Shown one piece after another: positions 48,501-60,500 of a stretch of DNA of 64,000 bases. How positions within the stretch are numbered: position 1 is the first letter of the stretch; the number at the start of each line of letters is the position of its first letter. The stretch lies in contig NC_020178.2 in assembly GCF_000224145.3 (NCBI RefSeq), positions 702,986 through 766,985 of the forward strand, given 5' to 3'. This DNA is from Ciona intestinalis. Taxonomy: Eukaryota; Chordata; Ascidiacea; Phlebobranchia; Cionidae. The notes below the pieces were generated by a model. The model had not been told where the DNA came from, did not search any database, and saw only the letters and a program-made list of their open reading frames with translations. Both the position numbers and the translations under genes were made by a program.

Positions 48501-51500
48501 GCGTATGTGTCATTGGGTATGACACTGAACGGCAATTTCTCCAACTCAGTTGTCACTAATGGGTTGTCTAAAATTCTAAATTGTCAGCCATGCAGAAAAA
48601 AAATAATCACCCACAAAGTAACATTCGTAGTAACCTGTAAGCTGGCACTGTTGTTGTCTTGCCTAAGTTACATTCATTCCTACTTATTTATATACAAGTA
48701 GTCTGGATGAGCAAAAAGGGCAAAGTGTGAAATCTGACCTGGATGTAAGGTCTTCTGATAAGAATGTCATCCATATAAGATAAAATAAGATGTGCAATTT
48801 GTTAGTGTTTTGTTGGCAACACGATGGAAAGTCCACCAGCCCTCCCCACCTTTCTATCAGAGGTTGATTATGACATCATAATCAAACAAATAGAAGAAGA
48901 AGTGAATGAAGCCGAGATTCAATTGTTACAAGTTGATATTTCCTCTATGACATCACAAGAAGGTATATCTTATATTTAAACTATCTTGTCTACTGTAAAA
49001 TAATTTTAAAAATTTAATAATTCTAATTTATACATCCTTTTATGGGGAGGCAACAACAGTCGATATTACACAGGTGTTCTGTTTCATACACCTCGTGGCA
49101 GCTTACAAGTTACTATGTAAGTAAGTTATTTAACCTCGTGTGGCGGGGCATTGACAGTTCTTATAACACAGCACAGGTGTTTTATTTTATACACTTCGTT
49201 CGCGCTTCTGAATTATCATGTATGTAACTTTGTAATTGGTCATTTTTTATCTTTATTATCTGTACGTGTCCTTGGGCTACTGATACTTAATGGCAATTAA
49301 GCCTGAAAGTCATACCCTCTGGGCTAGAAGCAGGTGCGCTAACCACTATATCGGGATGCCACACTTATCAAATCTTATGCATGTACTTGCAGGCACTACC
49401 AGTGAAAATGATGGTAGTTCTGCTGGTAAAGTAAAGAAATCATCTTATACATCAAGTGTAAAGTCAGGTAAATATACAAAAAACTTGTGTTTAATGTTTT
49501 AAGCATCAAGCCTTGAACTTGGTATCTTCTGGTTAGGAATGACTGCTTTAACCACTGTCACACAGTACTGCTACCATTGTAGGCGTATGTGTCTTTGGGC
49601 AAGACACTTAACGTCAATTGCTTAAACCCAGTGGTCACTAATGGGTTGTCTAAATTGTCAGCCATACATTAAACTAAAAAGTAATCACTCACAAAGTACC
49701 ATACTTACTTGTAACATACTTGTAAGCTGGTATGAGGTGTAGGAATCAGAACACCCATGTTATAACAACTGTCATTGCCCCGCCATGCAAGGATAAACAA
49801 GTCACATTCATTCATACACTATGCTAGGTTCTACGGTAACATTTGACATAGAGAGAGAACTTGCTGTTTCTGATGCTCGTGAAAAGTTGCGCCAGATAAA
49901 TGAGCAAATGAAACTGTTCAAGGAATGGTATATGTTGGACACTAATACATTGCCAAGTTTTTACAAGTTAAAACCTTTGAGGTGATTATGGGGAAGTTAT
50001 TCAGTAAAGATCATATTATAAGAAATAATGTTACTTGAACTTTTTTAAAGGGTATTACATATGTGGTTACTTGTAAGCTGGCATGAGGTGTATGAAACAG
50101 AACACCCGTGTTATCACGACTGTCATTTTCCAGCCACGCAGGGATAAAGCAAGTTACATTCATTCATTCATTCATTTATTTAAATGTACATGAATTCTAC
50201 CTTTTTTGTTTTTTCCATTAGCATTGAATACAAATCTCTAAGTTCGGGTATTTCTCTCACAACCTTGCGTGATGTTGAAAAAAGAAGAAGGGAAAAACAA
50301 CAATGGCGACAAGTGTATGGTAGATTGCTTGATGTTATTAACAAGGGAGGGAGTGAAGCTGTGGTGGAGGAACAGCTGCGGGGAGGTGAGTTATGTGATG
50401 GAATGTCTTTAGTTAAAAATGTAGTGTAATGATAATGATATGCTTGCTAAGTTTGGAGTCTAATTAGTATATTTTGATTATTCTAAAACAGTTAGTTTTT
50501 TAGTTTGACGGATTGGCCTTTTGTCTTTAAAATATTACCTAATATGTCTATATGATACTACAAAAGCGTATATTTTAAAGCATAGGCACCAAACCTGAGG
50601 GTTAAGGGTTCAAGGTTTGATGCTGCTACCATTGTGGGTGTATGTGTCCTTGGACACTTTACGGCATTTGCTCCAACCCAGTAGTTTTTATTATGGGTTG
50701 TTTAAATTGTCATAACTAACCCTTCATACTCAGATTTTTTTATATTTATTTTCACTTTTGTTCATATTTATTTGCTGTCAAATATTTTTTCATATTTATT
50801 TTCACAGCTGTTGAAACTGAACTGCGTTATGTTCTTTCCCTTCCTGTCTTGCGATCCAGTGATTCAACTTTCTGGTTTCAGCGAAAAATCATTGATTACC
50901 ATGACAACCTAGATTCAAGCATGATTCAGCATTTTATTCCTGTTAAACCAATGACTAATCAAATTGATGATAACTCGGCAACAAAAGTTGGAAAAATAAA
51001 CGAAGAATTTAAAGAAAAGGTGAGATTTTAGTCATTTTTAGATAAAAACTGACCTATTTATACGCTAAAAACAAGATGTTAGATACATTAAACCAGAGAC
51101 AGAACCCAGAAATCATATTTGGTTTAGCATATTGGTACAGCAAGGGGTAATGGGCCAACTCTGGTCTTAACCCAAAATCCCATTGTGTGACATGCTGTAG
51201 GACCTCACCCTCACAGAACAGGATACAGCAAATAATTTGTTAAAAGACGCTTAGGATCAAAAACATTTTTATTACTTGGTGCATTTTTCCTAAACTTTGC
51301 TACTAAATCTAAGAGACAAAAAAAAGTTATTAGCATTGTATGTTACAGACAAGAAGTATAAGAAACATATATACATCAATTCATTAGTTTTATTTTTATT
51401 TTATAGAATCCTCCAAATTCTCCAATATTTATTAAATATATCGGGCACACGAATATTCGCAGCAGCAGCAAAAACTTTGTTAAAACACGAATAAACATCC

Positions 51501-54500
51501 TGTCTTTTTGTCGCTTTGTGCATTTTCTTAAGCTTTGCTATCAAAAAATAAAAGCTTTATTGTTATTATAATAATTATTTTTGTAAAGATCGGACACACT
51601 AACATACGTAGCTACCCGTTACCATGGCAACACGTGAAACATGCGTATGGGTCACATGATAAAACGGAGGAACGTGAGTGGTCACTTTACTCGGAGAGGT
51701 TAAGATTGGATTTCTATAACGTTTGCACAATGCAGATCAGGAATGCAGTGGAAAAACTTCAAATACAGGTTGTTTGTGTTGGTATGAATTATCCTTGTGT
51801 GGCCGAAAATGACAGTCGTTATAACACGGGTGTTCTGTTCCATAAACCTCGTGCCTCTTTTTGAGTTATGTAAGAATGAATGTCACTTATTTATTCTTGC
51901 GTAGGGTATGACATCCGTTTTATATCACATGTTCTTTGTTATTTTTTCCTATAGTTGTTTTAGATTTTCAATTAGTTTTAGATACTGTTGTCAATGTTTT
52001 TCTTGCTGTTAAATTTATTTGCTTGTATATTAAACGCTGTATCTCCCATTATGATAATGATGCAGTCACGAAAATTTCACGAGGAAGAGGTCCATGAACA
52101 TGTGAGTGTTTTACAAAGATTGTCACGTGATTTTATTGGGAAAGATGATGTCTTGAAAAACATCAAAAGATACATACGCTCACGGAAAAACAGGTTTTAG
52201 ATTAATCTAATTTTTTGTAAAGACATAAAGGTCTATCACACCCAAGTCTTCCAAGTAAATGACCAAACCAATTAAAGGTCATGTCTGCTTATCCACACAC
52301 TGCAATAGCTTCAGCAACTCGACTGTGGGCACTGGAGTGGCAACCATGGATAAGTCACTCAAGTTCCCATCCACGAGGATATAAATGACCAAACCAACCA
52401 AAAGTCATGTCTGCTTATCCACACACTGCAATAGCTTCAGCAACTCGACTGTGGGCATGGGAGTGGCAAGTCAAAACATATTAAACATACTTAAACATTA
52501 CAGGCTTCCATACATAGTATATGGAAACAGTGGTTCTGGTAAGACATCAGTGCTTTCCAAAGCAGCCTCATTATCAAGTGTGTGGTTAAGTGATAGACAA
52601 GATATATTGGATTCTTCATCCAATGCTGTAAAAGTAGTTTTCAGGTAACACAAAAAACAAATATTAAATACTTATTTTTGTCTGACGCATTGCACAGTTG
52701 TTGGCCCCTGTCTTTAACTCAGGTTATGGGTTCAAGGCTTATTGCTGCTACCTTTATGGTTGTATGTGTCCTTCGGCAAGACACATAGCAGCAATTACTT
52801 CAACCTGGTGGTCACTTATGGGTTGTGAAATTGTTAGTCATAAACTAACAAAATCACCCACAAAGTTACATACTTTGTAACCTGTAAGCAGGCAGGAGGT
52901 GTATGAAACAAAACACATGTGTTATAAAATAACAACTGTCATTACCTCCTCATCCAAGAATAATTACATTTATTCATTCAATATACCTTATATTATAGGA
53001 GCGTTGGAGCTACCGGCAACTCCTTGCACCCCCATTTATTCCTAGTCAGCCTGTGTGCTCAGCTGAGGACAATTTTCGCCGAAAAAGAGTCCAAAGAGTT
53101 AAATGAAGACCTGAATCTTGACTCTTCTTTTGAATTTGCGAAAATCTTTAATCTAGATTTCCTCTCAATCACAAAAAAGTTTCAGAACCTCATTAGAAGA
53201 TGTGGGAGCAAAAAATGTCCTCTTCTGATCTTCCTAGATGGTTTAGATCAACTTCTAAATGAAGAGGGAGCTCTTAACATGCAGTGGTTACCGGAGAAAT
53301 TACCCAAGTATACAAAGCTTATTGTTTCGGTCTCTGGAACTAAACCAACTGGAAACTCTGGAAAAAAAGCAATTTCGCGCACTCCTTCAAGAGTTGCGCT
53401 AAACGAGGTAAAAGAAGTCCGGAAAAACACAGTTTTCGAAGCTCTCTGGACTCTTTATACAAGAACAGATAACAAGGGGCAAGAAAATCCCAACTTTTTG
53501 TTTCTGAGTCCAATTTCAAGCGTAAAAGATTCTTTACATGTTGGTAATAGGTCTGCAACTGAACTGTCATGTGAAAACCTCCTAAATCATGTTTTAAAAT
53601 CAAAATCCAGGACTTTAACTTCGGAGCAAATGAAGCTAGTTCTCGGAGTTTGCAAGTCATGCCCTCTTCCACTAGGTGTCTCACTCTGCGCAGAAATTTC
53701 GGCGAAATGGCACTCTTTTACACCACTTAGCGTCAGCCAAGAGCAACTTTCAGATTGTGGGGGAAATATCGAAAGTTTTGTTCATTCTTATTTCCGGATT
53801 TTGGAAGTTACTCATGGTCGCCCTTTAGTGGCCGCTACAGCCAGCTTTTTGTCTTCTTCTCTTCATGGCCTCGGAAACTCGGAGCTTCAAGATTTATTAT
53901 CCTTCGATAAAAACGTGGCAAAGCAAATGACCGACCTTGTTTCTGCAGATCTGTCACCAGGTGGAGCTAAAGCTAAAGTGCAACCACAGACCAAAACGAA
54001 AATATCAAAAATTTCGGGAAAAAAGAAAAAAGTTGCTCCGAAAATTCCACCGGCCAAAGAAATAGCTAAAACTGAGGTTCCAGATATATTATGGTTCAGA
54101 TTAAAGCAGGATTTACGGTTCCTACTTCAAGAGTCACTCTCAGATAAAATATTAACCTTGAAATGGAAGCACGCAGTGTATGGGAAAGTCGCTAAGTGCA
54201 GGTAAGGAAACTCTGTTTCTAAATTATTGTTTAATGTATGCAAATGAATGTTTCATACACCTTGTGCCTGTTTACAAGTTACTACATATGTAACTTTGTG
54301 GGTAATTATTTTTTGAATTTTTTTATTGTATAAAATTTAGACAACTCATAAGCGGCCACTGGGTAAGTAAAAAAAGTAAAACGTTTGTTTCGAAATACGG
54401 TAAAAAAACATAGAAACAACAAACAGGTACATTCCAATGGAGGAAAATGCGAAATATTACCACCACTTGATGGCGTGTTACTTCAGCGACGAAAATCCAA

Positions 54501-57500
54501 CGGAATTTTCGGAAGTCACCCAAGCGCGAAATGAAAATCATTGTGACATTGGCCAACCATTGTCATGGCAACCAAAAAGGCCGCAGAATGCTGATAAAGG
54601 TTGGATAACATTTACATTAGTTTTAACATATGTCAGAGTGCCTGCAAACAAACTGGCCCGAGGTGTATAAAACAGAACACCTGTGATTTAACGACTAACG
54701 TTGCCCTGTCGGGCGAGGATAAATAAGTTACATTCTTTCATTTATAAATAGCGGGCACAAAGTGTATGAAACAGAACACCGTCTTATAACGACTGTCATT
54801 ACCCTGCCATGGGAGGATATTTAACAGATTACATATATTCATGAATTTGTAGAGCAAAATGAAATGACATCAAATGGCATCTTAATGAACAAGCCAAAAT
54901 CAATTGGCATCTGGCATGAAAAATACTTTGTGAGCTGTTACCCAAACATAAGTATAGTTAAAGTAATTTCTTTCTCCTAGAAAACACATGTGCCCCCCTC
55001 ACACCTGTGTTCAATATAAGAAGGTTATCAGAAGCCCCTCATCACTTTGCACAGTGTAGGAACTTGGATGATATTAAGACACAGCTGCTGTTCAACTATG
55101 AATGGCTGCTTACAAAGATAAGAGCTACTTCTTATGAGGTAGTAACTAATAATCACATGTGATGACACTTCACTTATATTTTTTAAAAAGAATGCAATAT
55201 TCATGTATAGACACCTAACAACAGGGTAAAATTTGGTGGGACATTGTTAAATTACAGTTACACTTATAGCTGTCAAACATAGGGAACCTCATTGATTAAT
55301 GTGGTGAATGCAATATAATTTGTTTCTGCTTGTTTGTATAGACACCTAACAGCAGGGTAAAATCTGATATGACATTGTTAAAATACAGTTACACTCCTAG
55401 TTGTCAAACATAGGGAATCCATTGATTAATGTGGTGAATGCAATATACTTTGGCTCTTGTTTTTAAAGACACCTACAGCAGAGTTAAATGTTTGTTACAG
55501 GTGCTTTTATGATGTCAGCCTATTACCGAACATAAATGTTACTTCTATGCACTTTTTATTTGCTAATCATACTTATAATGTATCTATGTTTTGAGGTAAA
55601 TGTTATTTTTATGCAGGCCTTAATGATGGAGATAGGACGTGTTTTACGAGATCATCCGAACGATCCTGATGTTCGTCTTCTATCCTCCGTGTTCCATCTT
55701 TCTCGTCCCGTCTTAACCTCGGACCCATGCCAACTTGCCTCGCAGCTCATTGGTCGACTGCATTCTGTAATTAAAAAGGATAAACCAATCGCGAGGCTGG
55801 ATCCAAGAAAGTACCCGTTTTCAAGGTTGATTTAACCTAATGGAACATTATGTGTTATCCAAACTGTTAGTCATAGATTAAAAAAACCACTTACAAAGTT
55901 ACCTACGTGGTAACTCATGAGCGGGCACAAAGTGTATGAAACAGAACACCCGTGTTATAACGACTGGCTTTTCGTCACTCAAAAACACAAATTCATACAT
56001 AGAAATAATTTAATTTGACAGGAAACTGTTATTTCAATGTCGTCGTTCATCGATTCCTGTCCTTGTTCCATCGGGGAGCTGTCTAGCGACACCAAGTGAC
56101 GTGCTATATGATCTCCATGCTGGTCACTCTGATGTCATAACCGCGATTGTTCTAACTACTGACGGACATAAACTGTTGACTGCTTCGAAAGATGGGACTT
56201 TAAAAGTAAGTTTGCAAATAGCTTTTAAATATGAACATGAGTGCCCATATTTAAGAAACATATATTACAGAAGAAACTTACCCATTTAAGATACTTGAAT
56301 GTAAAATGTAATTTACTTTATCCTCGCGTGGCCGGAAAACAACAGCCGTTATAACACATGTTCTGTTTCACACATCCTATGCCAACTTGCGAGTTACCAT
56401 GTATGTTACTTTTTCGGTACTTTAATATTTTACATTATATATAACAGTAATCTGAGTGTTAGGGTAATGAGCCAAATCTGGTCCAAATTCCTGGGTTTTG
56501 GAGTAATGGGGCAAATCTGAAAAAGCCCTGAAAAGGACTTCACCCATATAGAATAGTGTTATATAAAACAATTGCATTACATGCATTAAATTAAAGATAT
56601 TCTGTTTTAATTACAGGCATGGGATTTATTCACAGGTCGAGTAGTGAACACATTACACGATGTAGGATCTAATGTGACATCATTATGCGTATGTATGAAC
56701 AACAATTATGTGGTAGCAATGGACAGTTATAAAAAGGTTGGCATAATACTTTGTTTAGAAACTTTTCTCTTACATATTTATACCTGGAATTTCAATGCGC
56801 CTGGTGTTGTGGCACAGTGGCCAGCAACAGTGCTTTTGGGCATAGGTAATGGTTTCCAAGCTTGCTGTTGCTATCTCAGACACCTCTCACAAATCACCAT
56901 TAAAGTTACATTACAAATACACATATGAGAACTCACCAGTAAGCAGGAGATGTATAAAACAGAACACACATATTGTAACGACTGCCCATGCCCTGCCACA
57001 AAAGAATAATATGGTTATATACATTCACATTAGGGGCACTGTATATTATAGCTTGTTAAATTTTTCAGTTTGTGGTATCAAATAGTAGAGATTCTGATAA
57101 CAGACATTTCAGGTTATTTTAGAGTTAATTTTTCTACTTTACCAGATAAAAGTTTGGTGTCTGCGAACATCTTCATGCATCTTATGCATGCAAGATACTG
57201 GGGAGGGAGTAGTTACATCATCAGCTGGAGATATGCAAGCTTTATTTGTTCTTATAAGTAATTCTAACAAACTTATGAAGGTTTGGGACCTGGACAAGTA
57301 AGTGAGATAAAATATACTACCAAGTTATAAGTTGTCTAAGTAGTCAACCATACAGAAACTGAAAATAATCACCTACAAAGTAACATACATGGTAACCTGT
57401 CAGCTGGCACGAGGTGTATGAAACAGAACACCCACATTATAAACACTGTCCCCGCCACGCGGAAATAAATAAGTTACATTCATTCAATCAATATTACACA

Positions 57501-60500
57501 GAATTCGTTTCTTACACAAGATTGACATTAGTCCTAATTTTGAATTACAAACCGACCAATCGGTTCTCTGCGCTCGTAACTCACGAGCGAACAACGTTTT
57601 GTTTTCATTCCAATCAACAAATGAGGCTTATGTTTATAATGTGAAGAGAGCAAAGCACTTGAACACAATCAAGTTACAGGTATTGTTGAGTCTCAAATGG
57701 TTGTAATTTTTCGGTGCTGTGCACAGTTGTTAGCGCAACAGAAATAAACATCAACAAAAGTTACATACATGGTAATTTGTAAGCAGGCACAAGGTGTATG
57801 AAACAGAACACCTGTGTTATAACAACTGTCGCTAACCCCGCCATGCAAGAATAAATAAGTTACACTCTTACGAAGTTACATACATGGTAACTCGTAAGCA
57901 GGCACAACGTGAATAAAATGGGAACACCTATGTTATAACCACTGTCTTTTCCGGTGGATAAAACAAGTTAAATTCACAGACTGATCACGAAAATGCTTCA
58001 ATCACGCAAGTAGAGGTATCACGTGAATATTATGTGATAGCATGTATGAGACAGTACATGACGCTCCATGAGATAGTCACCTTTGAACTGTATGATGCAA
58101 TCAATTATGGCCACGTTAGGACTATCAAGGCATGCCCAGAAGATGGAGTAAGTTGAATAGGATATAGATTATATCAAATATGTATAGTGACTACTGTTTT
58201 TTAAATATTTCCTTATCTTTCTTTTTACACAGTTATTTGTGTCAGTTAGGTTTTTGGCTGACATTTCACGATTTTTTATATTTCACCTTAAATTGGTTAC
58301 ACCCTTTTTCACAGGTGTTTATATAAGTTAAGTTGTATTTTGACCCACACTTCAGTATTTGTCAATTTGACCGGCACTTTAGTATTTTTGACAGCTAGTT
58401 TTACCAAGTGTCAACAAAACAATAACCTTAAATTCGTGCACCAGTTTTTTATTTATACTTTTACTTTGGTTTCGTTATATTTAAAACCTTACCTTTTTTG
58501 TTGCAGGTGTTTGGTATCTTTCTGAATCGTTTAGGCTCCCATATTATTGCATTATGTAAAGGACATACAGGGACAGAAGTTTGTGTATGGAATGTAGAGA
58601 CTGGAAATCACCAACATGTAGCATTTGAAAACGCACATTCTACATGTGGTAGGATACATGTGTTGTAACTTGACAGTAAGCATGAGATGTATGGATACAC
58701 CATGTGTGTCTGGTGTATAAGAAGACACCAATGTTATAACTTGACAGTGAGCATGAGGTGTATGAATACACCATGTGTAACTGGTGTATGAGAAGACACC
58801 CATGTTATAACTCGATAGTGAGCATAAGATGTATGGATACACCATGCGTGTCTGATGTATAAGATGACACCCATGTTATAACTTGACAGTGAGCATGAGG
58901 TGTATGAATACACCATGTGTGTCCGGTGTAAAAGAAGACACCCATGTTATAACTCAACAGTAAGCATGAGATGTATGGATACACCATGCGTGTCTGATGT
59001 ATAAGATGACACCCATGTTATAACTTGACAGTGAGCATGAGGTGTATGAATACACCATGTGTGTCCGGTGTAAAAGAAGACACCCATGTTATAACTCAAC
59101 AGTAAGCATGAGATGTATAAATACACCATGTGTGTCTGGTGTATAAGAAGACACCCATGTTATAACTTAACAGTGAGCATGAGGTGTATGAATACACCAT
59201 GTGTGTCTGGTGTATGAGAAGACACTCATGTTATAACTCGACAGTGAGCATGATACACTTAATAATCTGTACAGGCGCATGTGTAGACCTCCAGTATTGC
59301 CTAACAAGCCACCCATCAGAAACCACCATAAGAGTCCACAATCTCACAACTCGTATAGATGATAGACCAGCAAGGCAATCTACGCATAATAAGTCACAAG
59401 GAATTGGCGAGTTCTACCCAATAACACATAACAGCAGGTATCTAGTTATCATGAAGTGTTATCTGCTGTCATGGCACAAAGTGGTTAGCATGTCTTCCTC
59501 TAACCCAGAGACATCAAGTTCAAGGCTTGTCTCTGCTACCATTGTGGGTATATGTGTCCTTAGACAGTGGATATTTAACAGCAATTGCTCCAACCTAGTG
59601 GTCCCTTATGGGTGGTCTAAATTGTCAGCCATACATTAAAAAACAATCACATACAAAGTTACATTATTAACTCTTGTTAGCAGGCACGAATATGAAACAG
59701 AATCCCCTTGTTATAATGACTGTCATTACCCCGCCATACAAGAATGTTTGAGTTAGATATACATAAAAGAATAATTGAATTACATTCAGTAATTCATATG
59801 GTGCTCTATAAATATTTTCATAGATATATGGTCGCTTGTGGGTCCAATCATGGTATGCACTATACATACAGTAGCCTATAAAAAGTTGGAAGACACTGTT
59901 TTGAGTCCTAAAAAGATTGAAAACACTGTTTTAAGCCCTAAAAAAATGGGAAACACTGTTTTAAGCCTTAAAAAAAATGGGAAACACTGTTTTAAGCCGA
60001 AAAATGTTGGGGAACATTGTTTTAAGCACTAAAAAGTTGGGAAACATTGTTTTAATTGCATATTAATTCGGAAAACACTGTTTTGTACCATAGATATGTC
60101 GTCGCTCGTGGCTCAGACAACGGTCCAATCACTGTATGGAATATCACACGAGGGCAGTGCAGAGGTGAAGCAGTGAGTATCGAGAGGGGACTGCAGGAGA
60201 AGAATGATGTCATGGTTGTCAAGGATACGAGGGTCGTCATCTTATCAGATCGTGGGATGTCTTCAATGGAGCACGGATCAGAGCAGGTGAGATGAAACTA
60301 TATAATTTATACAAAAAAAGTGCAAACTAGTATGAACTAGAATATGGAAACTAGTGTTTAAAAGTATTCGATTAAAGGATTCACAGTTTGAATTTTATAG
60401 AGCAAATTTTGGAGTAATACAGGCTTAAATTTGAATTGCCATGGCTAAAACACACCTTTGACTACAAACAAGCAGGGCCAGATTATATTGCATTCACCAC

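Noticed and set aside
53024..54205. Treating the 393-codon ORF as a single-exon gene
   Set aside because: The frame is open upstream to an acceptor at 52998 and joins Walker A exon 18 in phase. It is an internal exon.
57066..57109. Possible extra WD40 exon (FVVSNSRDSDNRH) between exons 24 and 25 of the NACHT-WD gene
   Set aside because: It has an acceptor and donor, but its phase creates a stop at the join to exon 25, whereas exon 24 to 25 directly completes a normal WD repeat. It may be a relic.
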